A DNA stretch of 64,000 nucleotides from Polaromonas sp. JS666 (GTDB lineage Bacteria > Pseudomonadota > Gammaproteobacteria > Burkholderiales > Burkholderiaceae_C). Made by a program: the position numbers and the translations under genes. The stretch lies in NCBI RefSeq assembly GCF_900103405.1, contig NZ_FNHX01000014.1:1-64000 (forward strand). The letters run 5' to 3'. The notes beneath the pieces are model-generated. The model was not told the DNA's origin. It made no database searches and was given only the letters and a program-made list of their open reading frames with translations. Shown here in pieces: positions 52,350 to 61,683 of this stretch (position 1 is the stretch's first letter; each line of letters begins with the position of its first letter).

Positions 52350-53126
52350 TCAAGGCTCCAGCGACAGCAGCAGCTTCTCCACAATCGCATGCGCATAGCG
52401 GCTTGCCACTTCCTCGACAAAGCGCGGGAAGTCCACATGCGCGCTGTCGTCCGCGCGGTCCGAGATGGTGCGCACCGCGGCGAAGGGCACACCGTAGTCG
52501 TGGCAGACCTGCGCCACGGCCGCGCCCTCCATCTCGACCGCGAGCACCTCGTGGCCCGCGCCCGTGAGCGCGGCATGCAGGCCGCGCGACTCGCTGGCGC
52601 CTGAGACAAAACGGTCGCCGCTGGCGATCAGCCCGAGGTGCGCGCGCGCGCCCGCAAAGGCCGCGCCGGCTCCGCCAATGCCGCCATCACCCAATGCCGC
52701 CGACGCCGCCTTGAACAGCAAGGCCGTGAGCGCCGCGTCGCCCTCGAAGCGGCTGCGGCCGTACAGCGGCACCTCGTAGCGCGGAAACAGCGGCGAAGCA
52801 TCGAGGTCGTGCTGCACAAAATCGCTGGCCACCACGACGTCGCCCACATTCACGCCCGCGCCCAGGCCGCCGGCCACGCCGGTGAACACCATGCGGCGCA
52901 CGCCGAAGCGCTCGATCAGCGCGGTCGCCGTGGTGGCGGCCGCCACCTTGCCGATTTTCGACAAGGCCAGCACCACGGGCCGGCCGTGCAGCTCGCCCAG
53001 CCAGAAGTCGCGGCCGGCGTGCGCCACCTTCTGCGGCCGGTGCAGCAGCTCCATGAGGCCTTGCTGCTCCTGCAGCAGGGCACTGAGGATGGCGACGGGG
53101 GTGGGGGAGGCGGAGCGATTCGGCAT
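52350..53126 (-). CDS. mtnN: 5'-methylthioadenosine/S-adenosylhomocysteine nucleosidase
   Basis: A 258-residue nucleosidase. Conserved features are KIGKVAAATTA, FTGVAGGLG, VEMEGAAVAQV (substrate ribose contact) and the catalytic aspartate in TISDRADDS. It hydrolyses MTA and SAH to adenine and thio-sugars. The start MPNRSAS at 53126 is preferred to a longer frame of 59 extra codons that crosses a terminator. The C-terminal part has a glycine/alanine-rich insertion near residue 145. Confidence 0.88.
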   Translation of the reverse strand: MPNRSASPTPVAILSALLQEQQGLMELLHRPQKVAHAGRDFWLGELHGRPVVLALSKIGKVAAATTATALIERFGVRRMVFTGVAGGLGAGVNVGDVVVASDFVQHDLDASPLFPRYEVPLYGRSRFEGDAALTALLFKAASAALGDGGIGGAGAAFAGARAHLGLIASGDRFVSGASESRGLHAALTGAGHEVLAVEMEGAAVAQVCHDYGVPFAAVRTISDRADDSAHVDFPRFVEEVASRYAHAIVEKLLLSLEP

Positions 53127-53160
53127 GGCAGGATTGTGCCCACAAAGCCCGTACAGGCGC

Positions 53161-53185
53161 AAAAAAGGGCGACTCACGCCGCCCT
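53161..53185 (-). terminator. Intrinsic terminator downstream of fadD
   Basis: On the minus strand AGGGCG (53185-53180) and CGCCCT (53071-equivalent arm at 53166-53171) enclose an eight-base loop and are followed by six T. It lies about 120 bases past the fadD stop and before the nucleosidase start, so it separates the two units. Confidence 0.65.
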
Positions 53186-53307
53186 CTAGAAAACCTTTGC
53201 AGGCTCTAAAAAAAGTTTGCCAGTTGGCTACTTCTTGTAGCTCCGGCCTAACAAGCCCTGCAAGCAGGGCAGTTGTAAGCCTTCGCTGCAAGAAATGAAG
53301 CAAGGCG

Positions 53308-54996
53308 TCATTTCTTGTCCCGCAGCTCGCGCCGCAGAATCTTGCCGACCGGTGTCTTGGGCAGCTCGGTGCGGAACTCCACCACCTTGGGCTGCTTGTA
53401 GCCGGTCAGGTTGGTCTTGCAGTATTCGCGCACCTGGGCTTCGGTGAGGTCCGGGTTTTTCTTGACGATCACCAGCTTGACGGCTTCGCCGGACTTGTCG
53501 TCGGCCACGCCCACGCAGGCGCATTCCATCACGCCGGCCAGCTTGGCCACCACGTCCTCGATCTCGTTCGGGTAGACGTTGAAGCCGCTCACCAGGATCA
53601 TGTCCTTCTTGCGGTCGACGATCCTGAAGAAGCCGTTTTCATCAAGCACGCCAATGTCGCCCGACTTGAAGTAGCCGTCCGGCGTCATGACCTTGGCGGT
53701 TTCGTCGGGGCGCTGCCAGTAGCCGGCCATGACCTGCGGGCCCTTGATGGCGATCTCGCCGGGCTGGCCCTGCGGCACTTCGTTGCCGTCGTCGTCGAGC
53801 AGCTTGAAGTAGGTGCCTGGAATCGGCACGCCTATGGTGCCGGTGAAGGCCTTGCTGTTGGTCGGGTTGCAGCTGGCCGAGGGCGAGGTCTCGGACAGGC
53901 CGTAGCCCTCGCAGACCGGGCAGCCGGTTTTTTCGAGCCAGAGCTTGGCCACCGCGCTTTGCACGGCCATGCCGCCGCCCAGCGAAATCTTCAGGTGCGA
54001 CCAGTCCACCGTGTTGAAGTCAGGGTGGTTGGCCAGGCCGTTGAACAGCGTGTTGACGGCCGGGAAGCTGTTGACCTTGTGTTTGGAGAGTTCCTTGAGC
54101 ACCGCGGGCAGGTCGCGCGGGTTGGGGATCAGGATGTTTTTGCCGCCGGTGCGCATACCCAGCATCATGTTCACGGTGAAAGCGAAGATGTGGTACAGCG
54201 GCAGCGCGCAGACGTAAGTGGGCTGGTGGCCCGGCTGCATGCTGGCCATGGCCGGGCCGTTCCAGGCTTCGGACTGCAGCACGTTGGCGATCACGTTGCG
54301 GTGCAGCAGCACCGCGCCCTTGGACACGCCGGTGGTACCGCCGGTGTACTGCAGCACGGCCACGTCGTCGGGCTTGATGTCGGGGCGCTTGAGCGTCAGG
54401 CGCGTGCCCTGCGCCACCGCGTCGTTGAAGCGCACGGCGCCGGGCAGGTTGAAGGCCGGCACCATTTTTTTGACGTTGCGCACCACGTAGTTGACCAGCG
54501 CGCCCTTGAGCATGCCGAGCTGGTCGCCCATGGCGCACAGCACCACGTGCTTGACCGGCGTGGCGGCAATGCACTGCTCCAGCGTGTTGGCGAAGTTCTC
54601 GATGATGACGATGGCCTTGGAGCCCGAGTCCTTGAGCTGGTGCTCGAGTTCGCGCGGGGTGTACAGCGGGTTGACGTTGACCACCACATAACCTGCGCGC
54701 AGGATGGCCGCCACGGCCACCGGGTATTGGGGCACGTTGGGCATCATGATGGCGATGCGGTCGCCTTTGGCCAGGCCCAGGCTTTGCAGGTAGGCGCCGA
54801 AGGCCAGCGAGAGGCTGTCGGTCTGGCCGAAGGTGACGTCCTTGCCCATGAAGCTGTAGGCGACGCGGCTGCCGTGCTTTTTGAAGCTTTCCTCCATCAA
54901 GGCCACCAGCGACGGATACTGCGACGCGTCGATATCGGTGGGAACGCCCGGCGGGTAGGCCTTGAGCCACGGGCGGTCAATGGTCGCTGCATTCAT
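53308..54996 (-). CDS. fadD: Long-chain fatty acid-CoA ligase
   Basis: A 562-residue AMP-forming acyl-CoA synthetase. The phosphate-binding loop is YTGGTTGVSKGAVL, the adenine/Mg motif GYGLSETSP, and the hinge GYFKSGDIG followed by RKKDMILVSGFNVYPNEIE. It activates fatty acids for beta-oxidation. The start at 54996 has GGAGAAG seven bases upstream; earlier in-frame ATGs at 55011 and 55041 lack a good site. A terminator follows downstream. Confidence 0.92.
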   Translation of the reverse strand: MNAATIDRPWLKAYPPGVPTDIDASQYPSLVALMEESFKKHGSRVAYSFMGKDVTFGQTDSLSLAFGAYLQSLGLAKGDRIAIMMPNVPQYPVAVAAILRAGYVVVNVNPLYTPRELEHQLKDSGSKAIVIIENFANTLEQCIAATPVKHVVLCAMGDQLGMLKGALVNYVVRNVKKMVPAFNLPGAVRFNDAVAQGTRLTLKRPDIKPDDVAVLQYTGGTTGVSKGAVLLHRNVIANVLQSEAWNGPAMASMQPGHQPTYVCALPLYHIFAFTVNMMLGMRTGGKNILIPNPRDLPAVLKELSKHKVNSFPAVNTLFNGLANHPDFNTVDWSHLKISLGGGMAVQSAVAKLWLEKTGCPVCEGYGLSETSPSASCNPTNSKAFTGTIGVPIPGTYFKLLDDDGNEVPQGQPGEIAIKGPQVMAGYWQRPDETAKVMTPDGYFKSGDIGVLDENGFFRIVDRKKDMILVSGFNVYPNEIEDVVAKLAGVMECACVGVADDKSGEAVKLVIVKKNPDLTEAQVREYCKTNLTGYKQPKVVEFRTELPKTPVGKILRRELRDKK

Positions 54997-55160
54997 GTTT
55001 GTCTTCTCCATTACGTTTTGCTTACAGCCATGGATTCTCACGGCGTGCCCTCTTCGTGGCTATTGCGTTTTCCCTAGGAAACCCGGGAAATCAGAAGGGA
55101 AGCCCCTCTAAAGTGGATCATCCCGCGGCGCGCGGCCGCGGGCAAACTCCCAGTCCGCGC

Positions 55161-56585
55161 TTATTCGACGGCCTTGCCCATGTCTTCGATCACCTTTTTG
55201 GCGTCGCCGAACACCATCATGGTTTTGTCCATGTAGAAGAGTTCGTTGTCCAGGCCCGCGTAGCCGGCCGCCATGGAGCGCTTGTTGACGATGACCGTCT
55301 TGGCCTTGTAGGCCTCCAGGATGGGCATGCCGTAGATGGGGCTGCCCTTGACGTGCGCCGCGGGGTTCACCACGTCGTTGGCGCCCAGGATGATGGCCAC
55401 GTCGGCCTGGCCGAACTCGGCGTTGATGTCTTCCATTTCATGCACCTGGTCGTAGGGCACTTCGGCCTCGGCCAGCAGCACGTTCATGTGGCCCGGCATG
55501 CGGCCGGCCACCGGGTGGATGGCGTACTTGACGTTGACGCCCTTGTCGATGAGCTTTTGCGCCAGTTCCTTGACCGAGTGCTGCGCGCGCGCCACCGCCA
55601 GGCCGTAGCCCGGCACGATGATGACGGTTTCGGCATTGCCCAGGATGAAGGCGGCGTCGTCGGCCGAGCCCGACTTGACGGGGCGCTGCTCCTTGGCGCC
55701 CGCGGCGGCCGCGCCGGCTTCGCCGCCGAAACCGCCCAGGATCACGTTGAAGAAGGAACGGTTCATCGCCTTGCACATGATGTACGAGAGGATGGCGCCC
55801 GAGGAGCCGACCAGCGAGCCGGCGATGATCAGCATGGAGTTGTTCAGCGAAAAACCGATACCGGCCGCGGCCCAGCCCGAGTAGCTGTTGAGCATGGACA
55901 CCACCACCGGCATGTCGGCGCCGCCGATAGGGATGATGATGAGCACGCCCATCACGAAGCTCAGCGCCAGCATCGCGAAAAACGCGGGCCAGCTGCCCGT
56001 GAACATGAACACCAGCCCCAGGCCTATGGTCAGCAGGCCCAGCACCAGGTTCAGCTTGTGCTGGCCGGCGAACTGCACCGGCGCACCCTGGAACAGGCGG
56101 AACTTGTAAGTGCCGGACAGTTTGCCGAAGGCGATCACCGAGCCGCTGAAGGTGATGGCGCCGATGGCGGCGCCCAGGAACAGCTCCAGCCGGTTGCCGG
56201 TGGGGATGGGGCTGCCTTTGGCCGCGATGCCAAAGGCATAGGGCTCGGCCACGGCGGCCACGGCGATAAAGACCGCGGCCAGACCGATCATGCTGTGGAA
56301 AAAGGCCACCAGCTCGGGCATCTTGGTCATTTCGACCGTCTTGGCGCGCCAGGCGCCGTAGCCCCCGCCGACCACCAGGCCCAGCAGGACATAGCCCATG
56401 CCCAGAGCCTTGCCACCCGAGATTTCGACGATCAGCGCGGCCGTGGTCAGCGCGGCAATGGCCATGCCCACCATGCCGAACAAGTTGCCGCGAATCGAGC
56501 TGGTGGGGTGCGACAGGCCCTTGAGCGCCTGAATAAAACAAACGGAAGCCACCAGGTACAGCAGCGTGACGAGGTTCATGCTCAT
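55161..56585 (-). CDS. pntB: NAD(P) transhydrogenase subunit beta
   Basis: A 474-residue inner-membrane subunit: eight to nine helices, then a C-terminal NADP(H)-binding domain (about 295-474) with GYGLAVARAQ and PVAGRMPGHMNVLLAEA. With the alpha subunits it uses the proton gradient to make NADPH from NADH. Its start overlaps the pntAB stop by four bases (ATGA). Confidence 0.95.
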   Translation of the reverse strand: MSMNLVTLLYLVASVCFIQALKGLSHPTSSIRGNLFGMVGMAIAALTTAALIVEISGGKALGMGYVLLGLVVGGGYGAWRAKTVEMTKMPELVAFFHSMIGLAAVFIAVAAVAEPYAFGIAAKGSPIPTGNRLELFLGAAIGAITFSGSVIAFGKLSGTYKFRLFQGAPVQFAGQHKLNLVLGLLTIGLGLVFMFTGSWPAFFAMLALSFVMGVLIIIPIGGADMPVVVSMLNSYSGWAAAGIGFSLNNSMLIIAGSLVGSSGAILSYIMCKAMNRSFFNVILGGFGGEAGAAAAGAKEQRPVKSGSADDAAFILGNAETVIIVPGYGLAVARAQHSVKELAQKLIDKGVNVKYAIHPVAGRMPGHMNVLLAEAEVPYDQVHEMEDINAEFGQADVAIILGANDVVNPAAHVKGSPIYGMPILEAYKAKTVIVNKRSMAAGYAGLDNELFYMDKTMMVFGDAKKVIEDMGKAVE

Positions 56586-56908
56586 TTGGCGGCTCCTTCA
56601 GCGGGCGCGGCGGCTTTCTTTTCTTTCTTGCGGAACATCTCCAGCATGCGGCGCGTCACCAAAAATCCGCCGAAGATGTTGACGGCCGCCAGCGCCACGG
56701 CCAGCACACCCATGGTCTTGCCCAGCGGCGTTTCGGTCAGCGCGGCCGCGAGCATGGCGCCCACGATCACGATGGCCGAAATCGCGTTGGTCACCGCCAT
56801 CAGCGGCGTGTGCAGGGCCGGCGTGACGGTCCACACCACGTGGTAACCCACATAGATGGCCAGTACAAAAATAATCAGGTTGATGATGGTGGGTGAAACT
56901 GCTTCCAT
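56582..56908 (-). CDS. pntAB: NAD(P) transhydrogenase subunit alpha, membrane part
   Basis: A 108-residue membrane protein with three helices, equivalent to the C-terminal membrane part of fused PntA (IYVGYHVVWTVTPALHTPLMAVTNAISAI). Splitting of the alpha subunit as in Rhodospirillum is seen here. It starts six bases after the embedded secreted gene and couples to pntB. Confidence 0.93.
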   Translation of the reverse strand: MEAVSPTIINLIIFVLAIYVGYHVVWTVTPALHTPLMAVTNAISAIVIVGAMLAAALTETPLGKTMGVLAVALAAVNIFGGFLVTRRMLEMFRKKEKKAAAPAEGAAK

Positions 56909-56914
56909 GATCGC

Positions 56915-57625
56915 CTATTGAGAAGTTGATGAAGTAACGCGGGGAGTGGCAAAGGCCAGGGGTGGGAGGGCCATGTTGCCGCTCATGGAGTAGACGCTGC
57001 CCTTGACGGCCGCGGCCAGCTGGCGCGCCCACACAAACTGGCCGGGTTTCAGGTATGTCGGGAGGCTTGAAGCTTCGTCGCCTTGCAAACCCAGAAAGCC
57101 CGGCACCACCAGCAGATTCACGTGCATGCTGGTGCCGCCGGAGCTGCCTACCGTCACACCGATGGCTTGCAAGGCCGGTGGCACGGCCATGCCCTGGCTT
57201 TCCATGGCGGTCAACACCTCGGGCATGGCGCGCTTGAGATAGAGCTCCGCCTTCAAAGGGATTGACGCGCGGATGCATTCCAGTGCATTGGGGTCTTTTG
57301 TCAGGTTCAGGGCGTGGACATTCTGGTTCCCGGTACAGGTATTGACCCAGTTGATGCGAAGCCCCCCGCCCTTTGACGAGTTCACGTAAAGAATGGCCAT
57401 CACGCGGCCGCCCGAGATGAAGGCAAACGAACGGGTTTCGGTCGGCAGGGCACCGCCCGTGCCATTGCCGTCCACCGTGTCTTGCCCATCGCTGGACGCG
57501 AGTGCTTTCCAGTTTCCTTCCGGCAGTTCGATGCTGGCCCTGCCCACCTTGACGGTTTCGGCATGCGCAGGCAATGCAGCCATTGCGGCTGCCAGCATCA
57601 CCAGCGAAAGCAGCTCACGGATCAT
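56915..57625 (-). CDS. Secreted protein of unknown function inside the pnt operon
   Basis: A 236-residue protein with a signal peptide (MIRELLSLVMLAAAMAALPA, cleavage near AHAE), hence probably periplasmic. It has two mature cysteines (NTCTGN and LECIRA) that could pair. No family is recognised. Its start overlaps the pntAA stop as ATGA, and its stop is six bases before pntAB, so it is embedded in and translationally coupled to the operon. Its base composition is less GC-rich than that of the flanking pnt genes, suggesting insertion. Confidence 0.75.
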   Translation of the reverse strand: MIRELLSLVMLAAAMAALPAHAETVKVGRASIELPEGNWKALASSDGQDTVDGNGTGGALPTETRSFAFISGGRVMAILYVNSSKGGGLRINWVNTCTGNQNVHALNLTKDPNALECIRASIPLKAELYLKRAMPEVLTAMESQGMAVPPALQAIGVTVGSSGGTSMHVNLLVVPGFLGLQGDEASSLPTYLKPGQFVWARQLAAAVKGSVYSMSGNMALPPLAFATPRVTSSTSQ

Positions 57626-58737
57626 TTTTTCCTGACCTCACCGCCCTGGGTCATCAGGCAGGCCGCGACGATGTCGTCTTCCAGGTCGACCTTGAGCTCC
57701 CCTTCCTTGGTGATGATGAGCTTGAGGAAGTCGAGCAGGTTGCGCGCATAGAGCGCGCTGGCGTCGGCCGCGACCAGCGCCGGCACATTGGTTTCGCCGA
57801 TCAGGGTCACGCCGTGCTTGACCACGGTCTTGCCGGCTTCGGTGAGCGGGCAGTTGCCGCCTTGCGGCGCGGCCAGGTCGACGATCACGCTGCCGGGCTT
57901 CATGGCCTTGACCATCTCTTCGGTCACCAGCACCGGTGCCGCGCGGCCCGGAATCAGCGCCGTGGTGATGACCACGTCGGCCTGCGCCACGCGTTTGGCG
58001 ACTTCGGCCTTTTGCCGCTCCAGCCAGCTGGGCGGCATGGGCTTGGCATAACCGCCCACGCCGACGGCGGCTTCGCGCTCTTCGTCGGTTTCATAGGGCA
58101 CGTCGATGAATTTCGCGCCCAGCGATTCAACCTGTTCCTTCACGCTGGGCCGCACGTCGCTGGCCTCAATGACCGCGCCCAGGCGCTTGGCCGTGGCGAT
58201 GGCCTGCAGGCCGGCGACACCGACGCCCAGGATCACCACGCGCGCGGCCTTGACCGTGCCGGCCGCCGTCATCAGCATGGGGAAAAAGCGCTGGTAGCGG
58301 TCGGCCGCCATCATCACGGCCTTGTAGCCGGCGATATTGGCCTGCGAGGACAGCACGTCCATGCTTTGCGCGCGGCTGGTGCGCGGCGCGGCTTCGAGGG
58401 CAAAGGAAGTCAGCTTGCCGGCGGCCAGGCGCTGCAGGCCGGCGGCGTCAAAAGGATTGAGCATGCCGACCAGCACGCCGCCGGCTTTGGCCAGTCCCAT
58501 TTCGCTGTCCAGCGGGCAGCGCACCTTGAGCACGATGTCGGCGCCGTAGGCGCCCGCCGCGTCGGTGATCTCGGCGCCGACGGCCGTGTAGGCCTCGTCG
58601 GGAACGCTGGCGGCGACGCCGGCGCCCGACTGCACACGGACGGTGTGCCCCTGGGCCTTGAGTTTTTTGGCCGTCTCGGGCGTGATGGCGACGCGTGTTT
58701 CTCCGGCCGTGATTTCGGCGGGTACCCCAATCAGCAT
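57622..58737 (-). CDS. pntAA: NAD(P) transhydrogenase subunit alpha, NAD-binding part
   Basis: A 371-residue soluble subunit with the alanine dehydrogenase/PntA fold. The NAD(H) site is VVILGVGVAGLQAIATAKRLGA, and TALIPGRAAPVLVTEEMV is the mobile loop region. It docks on the membrane complex and binds NADH. The ATG follows GAGGAGAG, and transcription of the whole operon probably begins in the 236-base gap upstream. Confidence 0.94.
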   Translation of the reverse strand: MLIGVPAEITAGETRVAITPETAKKLKAQGHTVRVQSGAGVAASVPDEAYTAVGAEITDAAGAYGADIVLKVRCPLDSEMGLAKAGGVLVGMLNPFDAAGLQRLAAGKLTSFALEAAPRTSRAQSMDVLSSQANIAGYKAVMMAADRYQRFFPMLMTAAGTVKAARVVILGVGVAGLQAIATAKRLGAVIEASDVRPSVKEQVESLGAKFIDVPYETDEEREAAVGVGGYAKPMPPSWLERQKAEVAKRVAQADVVITTALIPGRAAPVLVTEEMVKAMKPGSVIVDLAAPQGGNCPLTEAGKTVVKHGVTLIGETNVPALVAADASALYARNLLDFLKLIITKEGELKVDLEDDIVAACLMTQGGEVRKK

Positions 58738-58917
58738 GGGTCTCTCCTCAGTACGTTGGTATGGGCTTGGTGGACATCAGCCCGTGGCTGGGCTTGTGCG
58801 TGATCTGTCTTCTGCGTGTCTGTATTTGTACCTGTCATGAAGCTTACATGAGATTTTTGCGATTTTTTGTCAGGGCAGTCTATAGTTTTTGCGCATTCCG
58901 CAGCCGCCCATAAAAAT

Positions 58918-58950
58918 AGCCCCCTCGGACGCCATGCGCCTGAGGGGGCT
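58918..58950 (-). terminator. Intrinsic terminator after mmsA
   Basis: AGCCCCCTC at 58918-58926 pairs with GAGGGGGCT at 58942-58950. On the minus strand the stem is followed by ATTTTTA. It lies 24 bases past the mmsA stop, before the pnt promoter region. Confidence 0.82.
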
Positions 58951-58973
58951 GTCACGCCGCGGCGTGCGCCGTG

Positions 58974-60509
58974 TTATTTGGCCGTCGGCATCACGAACTC
59001 GGCGCCTTTGCCTATGCTTTCGGGCCAGCGCTGCATGATGGATTTCTGCTTGGTGTAAAAGCGCACGCCCTCTTCGCCATAGGCGTGCATATCGCCAAAG
59101 AGGCTCTTTTTCCAGCCGCCGAAGCCGTGCCAGGCCATAGGCACCGGGATGGGCACGTTGATGCCGACCATGCCGACCTGGATGCGGCGGCTGAATTCGC
59201 GCGCCACATGGCCGTCGCGGGTGAAGCAGCTCACGCCGTTGCCGAACTCATGGGCGTTGATGAGCTCCACCGCCTCGGCGAAATCCTTCACGCGCACGCA
59301 GCCCAGCACCGGGCCGAAGATCTCTTCCTTGTAGATGCGCATCCCGGGCGTGACGTGGTCGAACAGCGTGCCGCCCATCCAGAAGCCCTTGTCGCAGCCG
59401 GCGCCGGCCTGCGCACCTTTGAAGCCGCGACCGTCGACCAGCAGTTTTGCGCCTTCCTTCACGCCGGTGGCTATGTAGCCGGTGATGCGCTGGTGCGCGG
59501 CCGCGGTGACGATGGGACCCATCTCGGCGTCGAGCTCCACGCCGTTCTTGACCACCAGCGTTCTGGCGCGCGCCTCCAGCATGGGCACCAGCTTGTCGGC
59601 CACATTGCCGACCAGCACCGCCACCGAGATCGCCATGCAGCGCTCGCCGGCCGAGCCGTAGCCCGCGCCTACCAGCGCGTCCACCGCCTGCTCGAGGTCG
59701 GCGTCGGGCATGACCACCATGTGGTTCTTCGCGCCGCCCAGGGCCTGCACGCGCTTGCCGTGGCGGGCGCCAGTTTCGTAGATGTAGTTGGCGATCGGCG
59801 TGGAGCCGACAAAGGACACGGCCTTGACGTCCGGGTGCACCAGCAGCGCGTCGACCGCCTCCTTGTCGCCCTGCACCACGTTGAAGACGCCGTCGGGAAG
59901 GCCCGCCTGCTTGAGCAGGTCGGCCATGAACAGGCTGGGACTGGGGTCTATCGGGCTGGGCTTGAGCACAAAACAGTTACCGGCGGCAATCGCCACGGGG
60001 AACATCCACATCGGCACCATCACCGGGAAGTTGAAAGGCGTGATGCCGGCCACCACGCCCAGGGGCTGGCGCAGCGTCCAGTTGTCGATGCCGGTGGAGA
60101 CCTGGTCGGTGAAGTCGCCCTTGAGCAGTTGCGGGATGCCGCAGGCGAATTCCACGATGTCGATGCCGCGCGAGACCTCGCCCTGCGCGTCGGTGAAGAC
60201 CTTGCCGTGCTCGGCGGTGATCATGTGGGCCAGCTTGTCCTTGTTCTGGTTGAGCAACTCCAGGAACTTGAACAGCACGCGCGCGCGGCGCAGCGGCGGC
60301 GTGTCGGCCCAGGCCGGGAAAGCCGCCTGCGCGGACGCCACAGCGGCGTCGACCTCGGCCGTGCTGGCCAGCGCGACGTGGCCCGACACCGCGCCGGTCG
60401 CGGGGTTGAAAACTTCCTGGCTGCGGCCCGAGGTCGGTGCGGCGACGCGGCCGTTGAGGTAGTGGCCAATGGTGGCCTGGGGAGCGGTGGCGGCGGGTGA
60501 TAAAGACAT
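58974..60509 (-). CDS. mmsA: Methylmalonate-semialdehyde dehydrogenase (CoA-acylating)
   Basis: A 511-residue aldehyde dehydrogenase of the MMSDH branch. The catalytic cysteine is in GSAGERCMAIS, while the usual general-base glutamate is replaced (LGGAKNHMVV), as expected for the CoA-acylating form. It turns methylmalonate or malonate semialdehyde into propionyl- or acetyl-CoA in valine and inositol breakdown. GAGGAT precedes the ATG. It is divergent from a LysR gene. Confidence 0.9.
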   Translation of the reverse strand: MSLSPAATAPQATIGHYLNGRVAAPTSGRSQEVFNPATGAVSGHVALASTAEVDAAVASAQAAFPAWADTPPLRRARVLFKFLELLNQNKDKLAHMITAEHGKVFTDAQGEVSRGIDIVEFACGIPQLLKGDFTDQVSTGIDNWTLRQPLGVVAGITPFNFPVMVPMWMFPVAIAAGNCFVLKPSPIDPSPSLFMADLLKQAGLPDGVFNVVQGDKEAVDALLVHPDVKAVSFVGSTPIANYIYETGARHGKRVQALGGAKNHMVVMPDADLEQAVDALVGAGYGSAGERCMAISVAVLVGNVADKLVPMLEARARTLVVKNGVELDAEMGPIVTAAAHQRITGYIATGVKEGAKLLVDGRGFKGAQAGAGCDKGFWMGGTLFDHVTPGMRIYKEEIFGPVLGCVRVKDFAEAVELINAHEFGNGVSCFTRDGHVAREFSRRIQVGMVGINVPIPVPMAWHGFGGWKKSLFGDMHAYGEEGVRFYTKQKSIMQRWPESIGKGAEFVMPTAK

Positions 60510-60619
60510 GGGGAAATCCTCTGGAAGTGGCCTGGCGGCCGGCAGGGGCCCGAAAAGGGCGGCTTGCTGGCAGTCTAGGCCGGCGGGGCCGGATTGATAA
60601 CTCCCTTATTTGTGATTAC

Positions 60620-60641
60620 ATTGTTCATATTCCTGAACAAT
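60620..60641. promoter_or_regulatory. 22-bp inverted repeat (candidate LysR box)
   Basis: ATTGTTCA at 60620-60627 and TGAACAAT at 60634-60641 are perfect inverted arms with a six-base spacer, the T-N11-A form that LysR proteins bind. It lies in the gap between mmsA and its divergent LysR gene, 32 bases before the latter's ATG. Confidence 0.65.
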
Positions 60642-60672
60642 CGAAGGCCGGGGCGACCCAGCGCCTGGCACC

Positions 60673-61635
60673 ATGTCCTCCGACCAACTTTCCCCCCTGG
60701 TGGCCGACCTGCACCTGCTGACGGTGCTGGCAGCCACCCGCAGCTTCACCGAGACGGCGCGCCGCCTGGGCGTCTCCAAGGCCTCGGCCAGCATGCGCAT
60801 CAGCGAGCTGGAGCGCGCTGCGGGCGTGATGCTGGTGCGGCGTACCACACGCTCGGTGGGCCTGACCGAAGCCGGTCAGCAGCTGGTCAACGGCATGCAG
60901 CCGGCTTTTGCCCGCATCAGCGAAAGCTATTCGGCCGTGAAAGACCTGGTGGGCGCGCCGCGCGGGCTGATACGCGTGACGGCGCCGGTGGCGCTGGGGC
61001 GCCAGCACCTCGCGCCCTGCGTGGCGGCCTTTCTCAAGCGCTTTCCCGAAATCCACATTGAGCTCGAGCTGACCGACCGCTTTGTGAACCTGGCCAACGA
61101 GGGCTTTGACCTGGCGATACGCCATACCAACACGCCGCCCGACACCCATGTGGCCTGGGTGCTGTGCGAAACACGCTCCCTCCTGCTGGCCAGCCCCGAC
61201 TACCTGGCGCGGCGTGGCGTGCCCACCCAGCCCTCGGAACTCGCCACGCACGACTGCCTGCTCTACCTGGGCAACCACAACACGGCCAGCTGGACCTTTA
61301 TGCGCAGCGGCAAACGCAAGTCGCGCGAGCAGGTCGGGGTCAGCATCAGCGGCACGCTCAAGGCCAACAACAGCGAGGTGCTGCGCGAGGCGCTGGTGGC
61401 CGGCCTGGGCATAGGGCTGCTGCCGGATTTCAGCGTGCCCCGGGGCGGCGGCCAGCCAGCACCCCTGGTCCATGTGCTGCCCGACTGGCAGGTGCAGGGC
61501 TTCTTCGGCGAACGCATCTACGCCCTGAGGCCCTGGTCGGCCCAGGTGCCCAAGGCCGTGCAGTGTTTTGTCGAGCACCTGCGCGAGAGTTTTGCCGGCG
61601 GCTTCGGCGCCGCGCAGCCGGCCCCGGCGCCGTGA
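60673..61635 (+). CDS. LysR family transcriptional regulator, divergent from mmsA
   Basis: A 320-residue LysR regulator. RSFTETARRLGVSKASASMRISELE is the helix-turn-helix, followed by a CrgA-like effector domain. Divergence from mmsA and the palindrome between them suggest it controls mmsA and itself. The start has no strong ribosome binding site. Confidence 0.85.
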   Translation: MSSDQLSPLVADLHLLTVLAATRSFTETARRLGVSKASASMRISELERAAGVMLVRRTTRSVGLTEAGQQLVNGMQPAFARISESYSAVKDLVGAPRGLIRVTAPVALGRQHLAPCVAAFLKRFPEIHIELELTDRFVNLANEGFDLAIRHTNTPPDTHVAWVLCETRSLLLASPDYLARRGVPTQPSELATHDCLLYLGNHNTASWTFMRSGKRKSREQVGVSISGTLKANNSEVLREALVAGLGIGLLPDFSVPRGGGQPAPLVHVLPDWQVQGFFGERIYALRPWSAQVPKAVQCFVEHLRESFAGGFGAAQPAPAP

Positions 61636-61683
61636 CAGCCCGGACGGGGAAAAACACCCGGAAGCGCTGTCACGCGCGCCACG

